Assembly: GCA_044868295.1 (NCBI GenBank)
Contig: JBIOWF010000084.1
Span: forward strand, 1 to 26,835
Source of the DNA: JBIOWF01 sp044868295
GTDB taxonomy: Bacteria; Actinomycetota; Actinomycetes; Streptosporangiales; Streptosporangiaceae
Direction: 5' to 3'
DNA: 26,835 nucleotides
Under the pieces are notes generated by a model. It was given only the letters and a program-made list of their open reading frames with translations. It was not told where the DNA came from and did no database searches. Numbering within the stretch: position 1 is the stretch's first letter; every line of letters begins with the position of its first letter. A program made the position numbers and the translations under genes. Below are positions 6,902 to 15,248 of the stretch, piece after piece.

Positions 6902-9358
6902 TTACGGGACGATGTTGACCAGCTTGGGTGCACGCACGATGACCTTGCGCGGAGTGCCGGACAGGTAGGGCTGGACCTTGTCCGAGGCCAGGGCCAGCGC
7001 CTCCAGGTCCGCTTCCGCGATCTCCGGTGAGACTTCCAGGCGGTCGCGCACCTTGCCCGCCACCTGAACGACACAGGTGACCGACTCCAGCACCAGCAGA
7101 GCGGGGTCCGCCGTCGGCCACCCGGCCTTGGCGACCGAAGGCGCGTGGCCGAGCCTCGCCCAACCCTCCTCCGCCGTGTACGGCGCGACCAGCGACAGGA
7201 TGACCGCCATGGTCTCGGCGGCCTCACGGACCGCCGGGTCGGCCGGGCCGGGACCGGAGTCGATGGCCCGGCGGGCGGCCGAGGTCAGCTCCATCAGCCT
7301 GGCCACGGCCACGTTGAACCGGTAGGACTCGACCAGCTTGGTGACCTCGTCGATGGTCCGGTGGGTGACCTTGCGCAGTTCCAGGTCGCCGTCCTCGAAG
7401 GGGACGCCGACAGGGCTGGTGACCTCGGACATGACGCGGAGCGCGCGGGCGAGGAACTTCTGCGACGCGGCGGGCGAGACGTCCGCCCAGTCGATGTCGT
7501 CCTCGGGCGGGCCCGCGAAGACCATGGTCAGCCGGACCGCGTCCACGCCGAATGAGTCGATCTGCTCGCCCAGGTCCACGCCGTTGCCCAGCGACTTGGA
7601 CATGGCCTTGCCCTGGTTGATGACCTGTCCCTGGTTCAGCAGGCGCAGGAAGGGCTCGCTGAAGTCGACCATCCCCATGTCGTGCAGAACCTTGGTGAAG
7701 AACCGCGAGTACATCAGGTGCAGCACCGCGTGCTCGACACCGCCGACGTACTGGTCGATCGGGCCCCACCGGCGCACCTTCTCGACATCGAACGCGCCGC
7801 CGGTGTACTGCGGGTCGCAGTAGCGCAGGAAGTACCACGACGAGTCGACGAATGTGTCCATCGTGTCGGTGTCGCGCCTGGCGGCGCCGCCGCACTTGGG
7901 ACACTCCACGTTGACCCAGTCGGTGGCGCCGGCCAGGGGCGAGACACCCTTGGGAGCAAGGGATTCGCCGCGCAGGTCGGGCAGGGTGACGGGGAGTTGG
8001 TCGTCGGGGACGGGGACCTCGCCGCAGTCCGGGCAGTGGATGATCGGGATCGGAGTGCCCCAGAACCTCTGCCGGGACAGCAGCCAGTCGCGCAGCCGGA
8101 AGTTGACGGCCGCGGTTCCGGTGCCGCGCCCGCTCAGGATTTCGATGATCTTCGAGATGGCCTCGGCCTTCGACAGCCCGTCCAGCGGGCCCGAGTTGAC
8201 CAGTTTGCCTTCCCCGGGGGTCGCGATGCCGGTATCGCCCGGGTCGGCGAGGCCGGTGTGCACGACGACCTGCACCGGCAGGCCGAACTTCAGCGCGAAG
8301 TCCAGGTCACGCTGGTCGTGCGCGGGCACCGCCATGATCGCGCCGTGGCCGTAGTCGGCCAGCACGTAGTCGGCCGCCCAGACCTGGATGCGCTCACCGT
8401 TGACCGGGTTGATCGCATAGGCGCCCAGGAAGACGCCGGTCTTCTCCTTGTCGGTGGCCAACCGCTCGATGTCGGACAGCTTGGCGACCTCGGCCTTGTA
8501 GGCGGCCAGAGCCTCCCGCCGGTCCGCAGAGACGATCTCGTCCGCCAGCGGGGCGTCGGCCGCCACGACGAAGAACGTCGCGCCGTACAGCGTGTCCGGA
8601 CGGGTCGTATATACGGTGACGGGCTCGGCCCGGCCCTCGATCTCGAACTTGACGTCGGCACCGGTGGAGCGGCCGATCCAGTTGCGCTGCATGGTCAGCA
8701 CGCGCTCCGGCCAGCCGCCCTCCAGCTGGGACATGTCGTCCAGCAGCCGGTCGGCGTAGTCGGTGATTTTGAAGTACCACTGCGTCAGCTCCCGGCGGAC
8801 CACATCGGCTCCGCACCGCTCACACTTGCCGGCGACCACCTGCTCGTTGGCGAGCACCGTCTGGTCGACGGGACACCAGTTGACCAGGCCGCCCTTGCGG
8901 TAGGCCAGGCCGCGCTCGAAGAAGCGGTTGAACAGCCACTGGTTCCAGCGGTAGTACTCGGGGTCGCTGGTGTGCAGGCGACGCGACCAGTCGAAGGAGA
9001 TGGCGTAGCGCTTGAACGAGTTGGCCTGCGTCTCGATGTTGGCGTACGTCCACTCGGCCGGGTGCGCGTTGCGCTTGATGGCCGCGTTCTCGGCGGGCAG
9101 GCCGAAGGAGTCCCACCCGATGGGGTGCAGGACGTTGTAGCCCTTCTGGAACCAGTACCGCGCGACGACGTCGGCGACGGCGAAGACCTCACCGTGGCCC
9201 ATGTGCAGGTCACCGGAGGGGTAGGGGAACATGTCGAGCATGTACTTGCGCGGCCGGGTATCGGCCGGGTCCTCGACGGCCTCGAAGGGGTTGAGTTCCT
9301 CCCACCGCCGCAGCCACTTGGCCTGCAGGGCCTGCGGGTCGTACACCTGCTCGTCCAC
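6902..9358 (-). CDS. leuS: Leucyl-tRNA synthetase
   Basis: Charges tRNA-Leu with leucine in the cytoplasm. The 818-residue class I synthetase carries the HIGH-type signature HMGH (residues 52-55, FPYPSGDLHMGHGE) and the KMSKS-type signature AMSKS (585-589, GKAMSKSLGNGVD). Between them lies the CP1 editing insertion and paired CxxC motifs of a zinc-binding element (WCPVDQTVLAN, CERCGAD; CPDCGE; CPKCGG). The C-terminal anticodon-binding domain follows. The start is GTG at 9358 with AGGGAAAG upstream; VDEQVYDPQALQ is a usual beginning. It is monocistronic, with a structured leader that looks like a leucine-responsive attenuator. Confidence 0.98.
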   Translation of the reverse strand: MDEQVYDPQALQAKWLRRWEELNPFEAVEDPADTRPRKYMLDMFPYPSGDLHMGHGEVFAVADVVARYWFQKGYNVLHPIGWDSFGLPAENAAIKRNAHPAEWTYANIETQANSFKRYAISFDWSRRLHTSDPEYYRWNQWLFNRFFERGLAYRKGGLVNWCPVDQTVLANEQVVAGKCERCGADVVRRELTQWYFKITDYADRLLDDMSQLEGGWPERVLTMQRNWIGRSTGADVKFEIEGRAEPVTVYTTRPDTLYGATFFVVAADAPLADEIVSADRREALAAYKAEVAKLSDIERLATDKEKTGVFLGAYAINPVNGERIQVWAADYVLADYGHGAIMAVPAHDQRDLDFALKFGLPVQVVVHTGLADPGDTGIATPGEGKLVNSGPLDGLSKAEAISKIIEILSGRGTGTAAVNFRLRDWLLSRQRFWGTPIPIIHCPDCGEVPVPDDQLPVTLPDLRGESLAPKGVSPLAGATDWVNVECPKCGGAARRDTDTMDTFVDSSWYFLRYCDPQYTGGAFDVEKVRRWGPIDQYVGGVEHAVLHLMYSRFFTKVLHDMGMVDFSEPFLRLLNQGQVINQGKAMSKSLGNGVDLGEQIDSFGVDAVRLTMVFAGPPEDDIDWADVSPAASQKFLARALRVMSEVTSPVGVPFEDGDLELRKVTHRTIDEVTKLVESYRFNVAVARLMELTSAARRAIDSGPGPADPAVREAAETMAVILSLVAPYTAEEGWARLGHAPSVAKAGWPTADPALLVLESVTCVVQVAGKVRDRLEVSPEIAEADLEALALASDKVQPYLSGTPRKVIVRAPKLVNIVP

Positions 9359-9401
9359 GATGCTTTCCCTAAGTCAAATGGAGACGCCTGCTCATAACAA
9401 A

Positions 9402-9424
9402 GCCCCCCGCTTCACACGAGGGGC
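9402..9424 (-). terminator. Attenuator terminator in the leuS leader
   Basis: Read leftward, GCCCCTCG and CGGGGGGC form an 8-bp stem (one G-T pair) around a 7-nt loop and are followed by TTTGTT, one of the few T-rich tails in the window. It lies 44 nt before the leuS start, after a Leu-rich leader ORF. Confidence 0.65.
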
Positions 9425-9426
9425 AG

Positions 9427-9463
9427 CCGCATCGACGACGCTGGTTCAGCTCAGCCGATGCGG
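9427..9463 (-). promoter_or_regulatory. leuS leader stem-loop (pause/antiterminator region)
   Basis: CCGCATCG pairs with CGATGCGG, with an inner GCTG/CAGC extension. The leader-peptide stop codon lies in its loop. It directly precedes the terminator stem, the order expected of an attenuator; the exact antiterminator pairing needs folding. Confidence 0.5.
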
Positions 9464-9490
9464 CCAGGGAAGCAGGGTCAAGGCACGCAT
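9446..9490 (-). CDS. Leu-rich leader peptide of leuS
   Basis: ATG 9490 opens a 14-residue ORF, MRALTLLPWPHRLS, with four Leu (codons 4, 6, 7 and 13, including the rarer TTG and CTT). A TAGTCT -10-like hexamer (9497-9502) ends 6 nt before the ATG, so the transcript could be leaderless; no good -35 is seen. Leu-dependent attenuators upstream of leuS have been predicted in Streptomyces. Ribosome stalling at the Leu codons when charged tRNA-Leu is short would change folding of the following stem-loops and allow read-through into leuS. Confidence 0.6.
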   Translation of the reverse strand: MRALTLLPWPHRLS

Positions 9491-9623
9491 ATGCCAAGAC
9501 TAGCGCAGTCGGCAAGTGGGACGCCGATAGTTCTCGACAGCTGACCTCAGAAGTCAAGCTACGATACCCGATGGTGATAGATCCGTTGTGACCTCTTATG
9601 TCCCTTTAGTTTAATCTTCTTAC

Positions 9624-9812
9624 GTGGCCAATTCAGTCGAGCCGGGATCGGGACCGGTTTTCCCGCAGACGGACCTCCCGATGCAGGACCCCCCGACCGA
9701 CCCCACGGGAGAGCAGTTCCGTGGGGCATTCTCCGGTTTCGCTGCGGTGCACCCCTTGTCGCATGAGATCATGCCAGGCACCCACAATCCGGGCATGATT
9801 TCGGGAGGTAGC
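9624..9812 (+). promoter_or_regulatory. Leader or N-terminal extension of the Pro-rich membrane protein gene
   Basis: The reading frame of the next gene is open back to GTG 9624, but this stretch has weaker third-position G/C and contains two inverted repeats: CCCCACGG/CCGTGGGG (9701-9726) and ATCATGCC/GGCATGAT (9768-9799), the second ending just before the GGGAGG ribosome site. I favour a structured 5' leader. TTGTGA (9586) and TAGTTT (9607) may be a promoter, though the spacing is short (15 nt). Confidence 0.4.
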
Positions 9813-11984
9813 ATGCCCTCGGAGCACAGCGATCCACAACGAGCCCCGGCCTGGCCGGAGGTTCCGCCGGCCTGGCCCGAGGTCCCAGCGGCCTCCTCGT
9901 TCACGCCATCCGTTCGGTCATTCGGCGAGACCCAGTCGCACGAAGAGCCGGCCCCGCCGTACCCGACGGGAGAGCACCCCGTCCTGCCGCCACCCCTGGG
10001 CGAGCCCCCCGCGACGCAGTACGCGAGCGGCGAGTTCTCGGGCTCGGCTTCGGGCACCGACCCCTTCGCCGCGCCTGGCGCGTCGCCCTTCTCGGCCGGA
10101 GGCCACCCGGTTCCACCGCCACCGGCCAGGCCGCCCAATTCACCTTTTTCCACGGGGGATCACCTGTCGGCATACCGCCGGCGCCGGGAGGCGGAGTCGA
10201 CCGGCTCTGTCCCGCCGCCGCAGGAGCGCGCGCCGTTCGAGGCGTCCGACGCGAACACCTCGACATTCGACAGCGGCTTCCCGCCCAACGACCGGGGCCA
10301 CCGAGACCAGGGATTCCCGCAGCAGGACTTCCCCCAGCAGGACCTGCCGCCTCAGGACTTCCCGCAGCGGGACTTCCCGCCCGCGGACAGAGGCGCCATG
10401 CCCCCCGACCCGAACGGCCCACCGCCGAACAGGCCCTTCCCCCCGGACCGCGGCTTCCCTCCCAACGGAGGCTTCCCCCCAGAAGGCGGCTTCCCTCCGG
10501 ACAGGGGCTTTCCCGAGGACCGGAGCTTTCCGCAGCAAAACTTCCCGCCTCAGGACTTCCCGCAGCGGGACTTCCCGCCCGCGGACAGAGGTGCCATGCT
10601 CCCCGACCCGAACGGCCCACCGCCGAACAGGCCCTTCCCCCCGGACAGGCCCTTCCCCCCGGACAGGGGCTTCCCCCCGGACAGGGGCTTCCCTCCGGAC
10701 AGGGGCTTCCCGCAGGACGGCGGCGCTCCCCCGAATGGAGGGTTCCCCCCGGACAGGGACCCTGCGGGGCCCGACAGGGACTCCGCGCCGCCGTTCGGCA
10801 CGGGCCCCTCTTCACCGAACGGCACAGCCGAGGCTCCGCTCTACGGGATTCCCGGCGACACCACCATCTCCATGCCGCCCGGCACCGAGCCGGGGAACGC
10901 CCCCTTCGGGCCGCCGCCAGGTGACAACCGGATGCCGCCCCCCGGCGCGCCTCCGATGCCGCCGGGCCCTGGCATGCCTCCGATGGCACCGGGCCCCGGC
11001 ATGCCTCCGATGCCGCCCCAGCAGCATCAACCGACGGGTCCGCACCAGCCGCCGGGGCCGCAGGGGCAGCCTGGACAGCCGCCCTTCCAGCAGTCGCCGC
11101 ACCAGCAGTCGGACGATCCGTACAAGCCGTTCGTGACCGCGGGGCAGATCAGCGGGCCCAAGACGCCGCCGGCGCATCGGCAGCAGGAGCTCTGGAACAC
11201 CGTCTTCGGCGAGAACTACCGCGAAATCGACGAGTACGACGAGGAAGAGGAGCGCGGCCGTCCGATCTGGCTGTTCGCGCTCATCGGCACGGTGCTCGTG
11301 GCGTTGGTCGGCGCGCTGATCTGGGCGTTCATGTTCGGGCCGCTCAGCTCCAACAGCGGCTCCGACGGCGACACGTCACCCGTGAGCAAGCCGGTCACCA
11401 GCAAGTCGGCGACCGCGACCAAACCGCAGTCGCAGACTCTCGCGCTGCCCAAGTTCAAGGGCACGGCTTCGCCTGTCAGCGGCGTGGTCACCGACCAGAC
11501 CGCGAAGATCACGGTGCCCCGGCTCGGCGGCCCCTGGCAGCTCGACCTGCGCACGCAGCACATCCAGACGACGTACGGCTTCACCACCCGCCAGTACGTA
11601 CCGGCTGGAATGACCAACAAGGGCAAGCCGCAGTTCGCGCAGGTGATGTCCGGCGCGCTGCCGCAGTCGCTGGCAGCGAAGTACACGACTCCGGACAATC
11701 TCACCCCGGTGATCAGCGCGGTCGCCTTCCAGGCCCGGCAGAAGCTCTTCCCCAAGGGCAACAAGTCGACCAAGATCGCGCAGCAGAACATCTCCAAGAA
11801 CGGCATGACCGGCCGGCTCATCGCGTACAAGGTGAGCGACGACGCGGGGAGCTCGACGGTGGTCGTCGCCGCGCTCAACGCGGGCGCCGATCTCCCGTCG
11901 ATCGTCTACATGCAGGTGCCCGACGTGAAGGACGACCTCTTCCCCGACGTCAACACCATCTTCAAGTCGATCAAGAAGGCCTGA
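9813..11984 (+). CDS. Proline-rich single-pass membrane protein, function unknown
   Basis: The chosen start (ATG 9813, GGGAGG 4 nt upstream) gives 723 residues; GTG 9624 would add 63. Residues 1 to about 480 are Pro/Gly/Phe/Asp-rich and probably disordered and cytoplasmic, with FPPDR, FPQRDFPP and MPPGPG repeats. An acidic stretch (EYDEEEERG) precedes one membrane segment at about 484-510 (IWLFALIGTVLVALVGALIW). About 210 residues follow outside: a Ser/Thr/Lys linker, then a compact domain (about 545-723) with GPWQLDLRTQ and TGRLIAYKV. The layout resembles many actinomycete membrane proteins with disordered Pro-rich heads. I do not recognise the extracellular domain and assign no function. 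It is monocistronic, with a strong hairpin after the stop. Confidence 0.85.
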   Translation: MPSEHSDPQRAPAWPEVPPAWPEVPAASSFTPSVRSFGETQSHEEPAPPYPTGEHPVLPPPLGEPPATQYASGEFSGSASGTDPFAAPGASPFSAGGHPVPPPPARPPNSPFSTGDHLSAYRRRREAESTGSVPPPQERAPFEASDANTSTFDSGFPPNDRGHRDQGFPQQDFPQQDLPPQDFPQRDFPPADRGAMPPDPNGPPPNRPFPPDRGFPPNGGFPPEGGFPPDRGFPEDRSFPQQNFPPQDFPQRDFPPADRGAMLPDPNGPPPNRPFPPDRPFPPDRGFPPDRGFPPDRGFPQDGGAPPNGGFPPDRDPAGPDRDSAPPFGTGPSSPNGTAEAPLYGIPGDTTISMPPGTEPGNAPFGPPPGDNRMPPPGAPPMPPGPGMPPMAPGPGMPPMPPQQHQPTGPHQPPGPQGQPGQPPFQQSPHQQSDDPYKPFVTAGQISGPKTPPAHRQQELWNTVFGENYREIDEYDEEEERGRPIWLFALIGTVLVALVGALIWAFMFGPLSSNSGSDGDTSPVSKPVTSKSATATKPQSQTLALPKFKGTASPVSGVVTDQTAKITVPRLGGPWQLDLRTQHIQTTYGFTTRQYVPAGMTNKGKPQFAQVMSGALPQSLAAKYTTPDNLTPVISAVAFQARQKLFPKGNKSTKIAQQNISKNGMTGRLIAYKVSDDAGSSTVVVAALNAGADLPSIVYMQVPDVKDDLFPDVNTIFKSIKKA
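10347..10646 (+). repeat. Duplicated 102-bp segment in the Pro-rich gene
   Basis: 10347-10448 and 10545-10646 are nearly identical over 102 bp (two differences seen), offset by 198 bp, which keeps the frame. Synonymous sites are conserved too, so the duplication is recent or maintained by gene conversion. Confidence 0.9.
10631..10710 (+). repeat. Tandem 18-bp repeats
   Basis: Four full units and a partial one of GGGCTTCCCCCCGGACAG (first two begin GCCC) start at 10631, 10649, 10667, 10685 and 10703. Each encodes the six residues G/P-F-P-P-D-R. Copy number is likely to vary by slippage. Confidence 0.9.
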
Positions 11985-11989
11985 CGGAA

Positions 11990-12025
11990 GATCGCGGCGG
12001 GCACTGCTCCCCGCCCGCCGCGGTC
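11990..12025 (+). terminator. Terminator after the Pro-rich gene
   Basis: GATCGCGGCGGGC pairs with GCCCGCCGCGGTC (13-bp stem with one G-T pair, 10-nt loop), 5 nt after the stop codon. A smaller hairpin, CTGACGG/CCGTCAG, follows at 12033-12051. Confidence 0.8.
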
Positions 12026-12051
12026 TACACCTCTGACGGGAACGCCGTCAG

Positions 12052-12459
12052 GAGAAATGCCGCCGGGGGTTGTCGACGAGCATCTGGTGACTCCTCCGCT
12101 CCCCGAAGAGAGCAGCTTCTCGCTTCCCTCCACTGAGGTAGGCGACGGACGAAGCCCTGCCCGTTTCGAACACAGGAACCATATCAGGGAAGCGATTCCC
12201 CGCCGGGTAAACCCGGCGGCCCCCTCGCTAGTCGCTGACTCCGCGCTCGCACAGCGCGGCGATCGTCTCCACACGTGACTGCATGGGGTCGAAGCAGTTG
12301 CGATGGGAGTTTCTTCTGTTACGCTCCGATGTGCTTGGGGGAGCGAGACGGCCAGATGGCCGTGGCCTCGCCGTGGCTGGCGAAGGTTGCGATCGGCGAA
12401 CGCCAGGTGTCACTTCTCACCCGCGTCAACGGCCACCGGTGAGCCCGGCGGGACGGTTC
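12052..12459. other. Intergenic stretch with a hairpin and possible short ORFs
   Basis: CCGCCGGG/CCCGGCGG with a TAAA loop (12200-12219) is a clear terminator-like hairpin. A short minus-strand frame ending at 12228 (MQSRVETIAALCERGVSD) and a plus-strand frame from 12329 both show G/C-rich third positions and may be gene remnants. ACGGCCA and TGGCCGT form a 16-bp palindrome at 12348-12363. No full gene is seen. Confidence 0.5.
12329..12442 (+). CDS. Candidate 37-residue ORF
   Basis: ATG 12329 to TGA 12442 encodes 37 residues (includes MAVASPWLAKVAIGERQ) with strong G/C third-position bias. TTGCGA (12298) and TACGCT (12320), 16 nt apart, resemble a promoter, but transcription would start almost at the ATG. 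No family recognised; it may be a remnant. Confidence 0.2.
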   Translation: MCLGERDGQMAVASPWLAKVAIGERQVSLLTRVNGHR

Positions 12460-13731
12460 TCAGAAGGCGCAGTCCATGTGCTTGATGCCGTTGATGAAGC
12501 TGGAGAGCAGGCGCTCGGGCCGGCCGGCCTCGATCTGCGGGACGCGGCTGAGCAACTCGCGGAACATCACCCTGATCTCACGCCTGGCCAGGTGGGAGCC
12601 CAGGCAGAAGTGCGGGCCGGGACCGCCGAAGCCGACGTGCGGGTTCGGGTGGCGGAATATGTCGAACCGGAGCGGATCGGTGAAGACACGGTCGTCCCGG
12701 TTGGCCGACCAGTAGTAGAGGAGGACCTTCTCCGCCTTCTTGTACAGGTTGCCGTTCATCACGTGGTCGCGGGTGAGCTTTCGGCGCATGTAGTTGACCG
12801 GTGAGGCCAGGCGCACGATCTCCTCGACCGCACCGCGGGCGTGCCCCTCGATGTCCTCCAGCCACAGCCGCTTCTGGTCGGGGTTGACCGTCAGCAGGCG
12901 CATGCCGTACGAGATGGCGTTGCGCGTGGTCTCGTTGCCGGCGACGACGAGCAGGATGAAGAACGAGCCGAGCTCCTGGGCGGTCAGCCGCTCACCATCG
13001 ATGTTGGCGTTGACCAGCGACGACGTGAGATCGTCCGTCGGGTTCTGGACCCGATGGGCGGCGAGGTCCTGGACGAGCCGCTGCAGCTCCATCCCTGCGG
13101 TGACCAGCGCCGTGGCGATGGATCCGGGATCGCTGACATATTCGGGGTCGGCGGAGCCCAGGATGATGTTCGACTGGTCGAACACGAAGCGGTAGTCGCT
13201 CTCCGGGATGCCCATCATGTCGCAGATGATCTTCAGGGGCAGTCGCGCCGCCACCTCGGTGACGAAGTCGCAGCCGGAGCCGGTCACCAGCAGGTCGTCC
13301 ACGATCCGCGTGGCCGCCGCGTCCACGTCCGACTCGAACCGCTCGATCATCTTCGGGGTGAACGCCCGGGAGACGATGCGGCGCAACCGGGCGTGCCTCG
13401 GGTCGTCCATACTGATCATCGAGCCGAAGTACTCGACGAATTCCGCCGGCATGTCGACGATGCTGGTCGCGCCGCCGTCGCCGGAGCAGAAGATCTCGGG
13501 GTTACGGCTGGCCTCCAGGATGTCGGCGTGCCTGACCAGCGCGTGATAGCCGAGCCCGGGCGTGCCGTACGGGACCACGGGTTCGGCGTAGAACGCGGGC
13601 GTGTCCAGGTCTCTCAGCAGCTGGAAGGCGTGCTCCCGCTCCTCCATGGGCCGTGCCCAGAAGCCCCAGTCGGACAGGTCGAAGTCCCGCACCGAGATGA
13701 TGGGCGCCCGCTCCGCAGGCTGAGTCGTCAT
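12460..13731 (-). CDS. Cytochrome P450 (copy 1)
   Basis: A soluble haem monooxygenase of 423 residues, typical for bacterial P450s. Visible: the I-helix oxygen-activating motif (LLVVAGNETTRNAIS), the K-helix ExxR (AVEEIVRLASPV follows helix I; EIVR), and the haem loop GFGGPGPHFCLGSHLARRE with ligand Cys376. The segment SMISMDDPRHARLRRIVSRA is typical of the C helix in CYP124/125/142-like enzymes, which hydroxylate terminal methyls of sterol side chains or branched lipids; the substrate assignment is inference. Start at 13731 has GGAGG 8 nt upstream; an upstream in-frame start at 13758 lacks one. It is the last gene of a leftward GMC-P450-P450 series and a close paralogue of the next gene. No ferredoxin or reductase gene is nearby, so it must borrow electron partners. 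Confidence 0.95.
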   Translation of the reverse strand: MTTQPAERAPIISVRDFDLSDWGFWARPMEEREHAFQLLRDLDTPAFYAEPVVPYGTPGLGYHALVRHADILEASRNPEIFCSGDGGATSIVDMPAEFVEYFGSMISMDDPRHARLRRIVSRAFTPKMIERFESDVDAAATRIVDDLLVTGSGCDFVTEVAARLPLKIICDMMGIPESDYRFVFDQSNIILGSADPEYVSDPGSIATALVTAGMELQRLVQDLAAHRVQNPTDDLTSSLVNANIDGERLTAQELGSFFILLVVAGNETTRNAISYGMRLLTVNPDQKRLWLEDIEGHARGAVEEIVRLASPVNYMRRKLTRDHVMNGNLYKKAEKVLLYYWSANRDDRVFTDPLRFDIFRHPNPHVGFGGPGPHFCLGSHLARREIRVMFRELLSRVPQIEAGRPERLLSSFINGIKHMDCAF

Positions 13732-13910
13732 TGGCCAATCCTCCGGCGCCAGAACCACGTTCGGTCAAATCCTGCCACAGATAGGGGGAATTTAGCGATC
13801 TTTGTCAGAATATCCAGGTTCGCCGGAGTTGAAGATCACCGACGGGGCCCGGGGGCACCTCGAAAGAGCCATCGGAAGCCGCCAGGAGTCACTGAGCGCG
13901 CTGCCGGATG

Positions 13911-13947
13911 CGCTGTCAGGAGCACTGGAAACGCTGTCAGGAGCACT
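13911..13947 (+). repeat. Short direct repeat between the P450 genes
   Basis: CGCTGTCAGGAGCACT occurs at 13911 and 13932, a 21-bp period; the second copy touches the 3' end of P450 copy 2. Function unknown. Confidence 0.6.
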
Positions 13948-15226
13948 ATGGCGACCAGCGATAGCCCATGTGCTTGACGCCGTTGATGAAGTTGGACAGC
14001 AGGTAGGACGGCTCTCCCTCGGCCCGGATCCCCGGCAGACGGGTGAACAGCTCCCGGAACATCACGGTGATCTCGCGCCGGGCCAGGTGGGCGCCCAGAC
14101 AGTAGTGCGGTCCCGGGCCGCCGAAGCCGACATGCGGGTTGGGACTGCGAGTGATGTCGAAAACATCCGGGTCAGTGAAGACCGCCTCGTCCCGGTTGGC
14201 GGAGTTGTAGAAGAGCAGGACCTTGTCGCCCTTCTTGTAGTCCTGCCCGTTCATCGAATGGTCGCGGGTGAGGGTGCGGCGAAACTGGATCACCGGGGTC
14301 GAGTATCGGATGATCTCTTCGACCGCTCCGGGAATGTGCTTCTCGAAGTCGCTCGTCAGCAACTCGCGCTGGTCGGGATTGTCGGTGAGGAGCTTGAGCC
14401 CGTGCGCGATCGCGTTGCGCGTGGTCTCGCTGCCCGCGACGACGAGCAGGATGAAGAACGAGCCGAGCTCCTGCGAGGTCAGCCGATCCTCTCCGTTGAC
14501 CAGCAGCGACGTGAGGTCGCCCGTGGGGTTTCTGCGCCGTTCTCGGCCGAGCCGCTGGGCGAGACCACTCAGCCCCCGGCCGGCGGCCACCAGTTTGACC
14601 AGCCCGCGGGCGACGGTCCAGCGGTCGAAGCCGCCCTCCGGATCGGTGTAGTCCATCTCGATGCCGGAGTACTCCGAGTCCGCGTTGGCGAGGATGACGT
14701 TCGTGCGCTGGAGCACCACGTCGTGATATGTCGGCGGAATGCCCATCATGTCGCAGATCACCTGTACGGGCAGCCGGGCGGCGATCTGGGTGACGAAGTC
14801 CCCGGGGCCGTCCTTGACCGCCGTGGTGACGATCTCCTCGGCCGCGCGCTGCAGATCCTCCTCCATCTTGGCGAGAATCCGCGGCGTGAACGCGCGTGAC
14901 ACGATCCGCCGGAGCCTGGCATGCCGAGGGTCGTCCATGTTGATCATCGAGCCGAAGTAGGCGGCCAGCCACCTGGGCAGGTCGGGGATGCTGTTCGCGG
15001 CCGGTTCGCTGCTGAAGATCCCGGCGTTCCGGCTGGCCTCGGTCACGTCGGCATGCCGCACGAGCGCGTGGTAACCGGCCCCCTGCTTGATGAAGGGGAT
15101 CTTGTTCTCCTTGACGAAGATCGGCCGGTCGAGCTCGCGGAGACGTCGGAAGGCGGCCATCCGCTCGTTCTGAGGGCGCCCCCAGAACGGGATCCACGAG
15201 AGATCGACATCCGTCCCAACGCTCAT
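13946..15226 (-). CDS. Cytochrome P450 (copy 2)
   Basis: The 426-residue P450 has the I-helix motif LLVVAGSETTRNAIA, ExxR in EEIIRYSTPV, and the haem loop GFGGPGPHYCLGAHLARRE with Cys376, the same position as in the downstream paralogue. Long identical blocks shared with copy 1 (YHALVRHAD, MDDPRHARLRRIVSRAFTP, GSFFILLVVAG) show a tandem gene duplication followed by divergence, notably in the N-terminal third and the F-G region that shape substrate access. ATG 15226 is preferred; GTG 15235 is in frame, and neither has a strong ribosome site, so translation may depend on upstream structure. A 20-bp repeat array lies directly upstream. Probably cotranscribed with the GMC gene. Confidence 0.95.
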   Translation of the reverse strand: MSVGTDVDLSWIPFWGRPQNERMAAFRRLRELDRPIFVKENKIPFIKQGAGYHALVRHADVTEASRNAGIFSSEPAANSIPDLPRWLAAYFGSMINMDDPRHARLRRIVSRAFTPRILAKMEEDLQRAAEEIVTTAVKDGPGDFVTQIAARLPVQVICDMMGIPPTYHDVVLQRTNVILANADSEYSGIEMDYTDPEGGFDRWTVARGLVKLVAAGRGLSGLAQRLGRERRRNPTGDLTSLLVNGEDRLTSQELGSFFILLVVAGSETTRNAIAHGLKLLTDNPDQRELLTSDFEKHIPGAVEEIIRYSTPVIQFRRTLTRDHSMNGQDYKKGDKVLLFYNSANRDEAVFTDPDVFDITRSPNPHVGFGGPGPHYCLGAHLARREITVMFRELFTRLPGIRAEGEPSYLLSNFINGVKHMGYRWSP

Positions 15227-15248
15227 GCCGACCACTGTTGAGGAGGCA

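Noticed and set aside
7682..9397. A 571-codon open frame on the plus strand opposite leuS
   Set aside because: Antisense shadow of leuS; composition is what reversed G/C-ending codons give.
9359..9560. T-box riboswitch before leuS
   Set aside because: No T-box consensus or AG-bulge elements seen; the Leu-rich leader ORF and terminator fit a peptide attenuator better.
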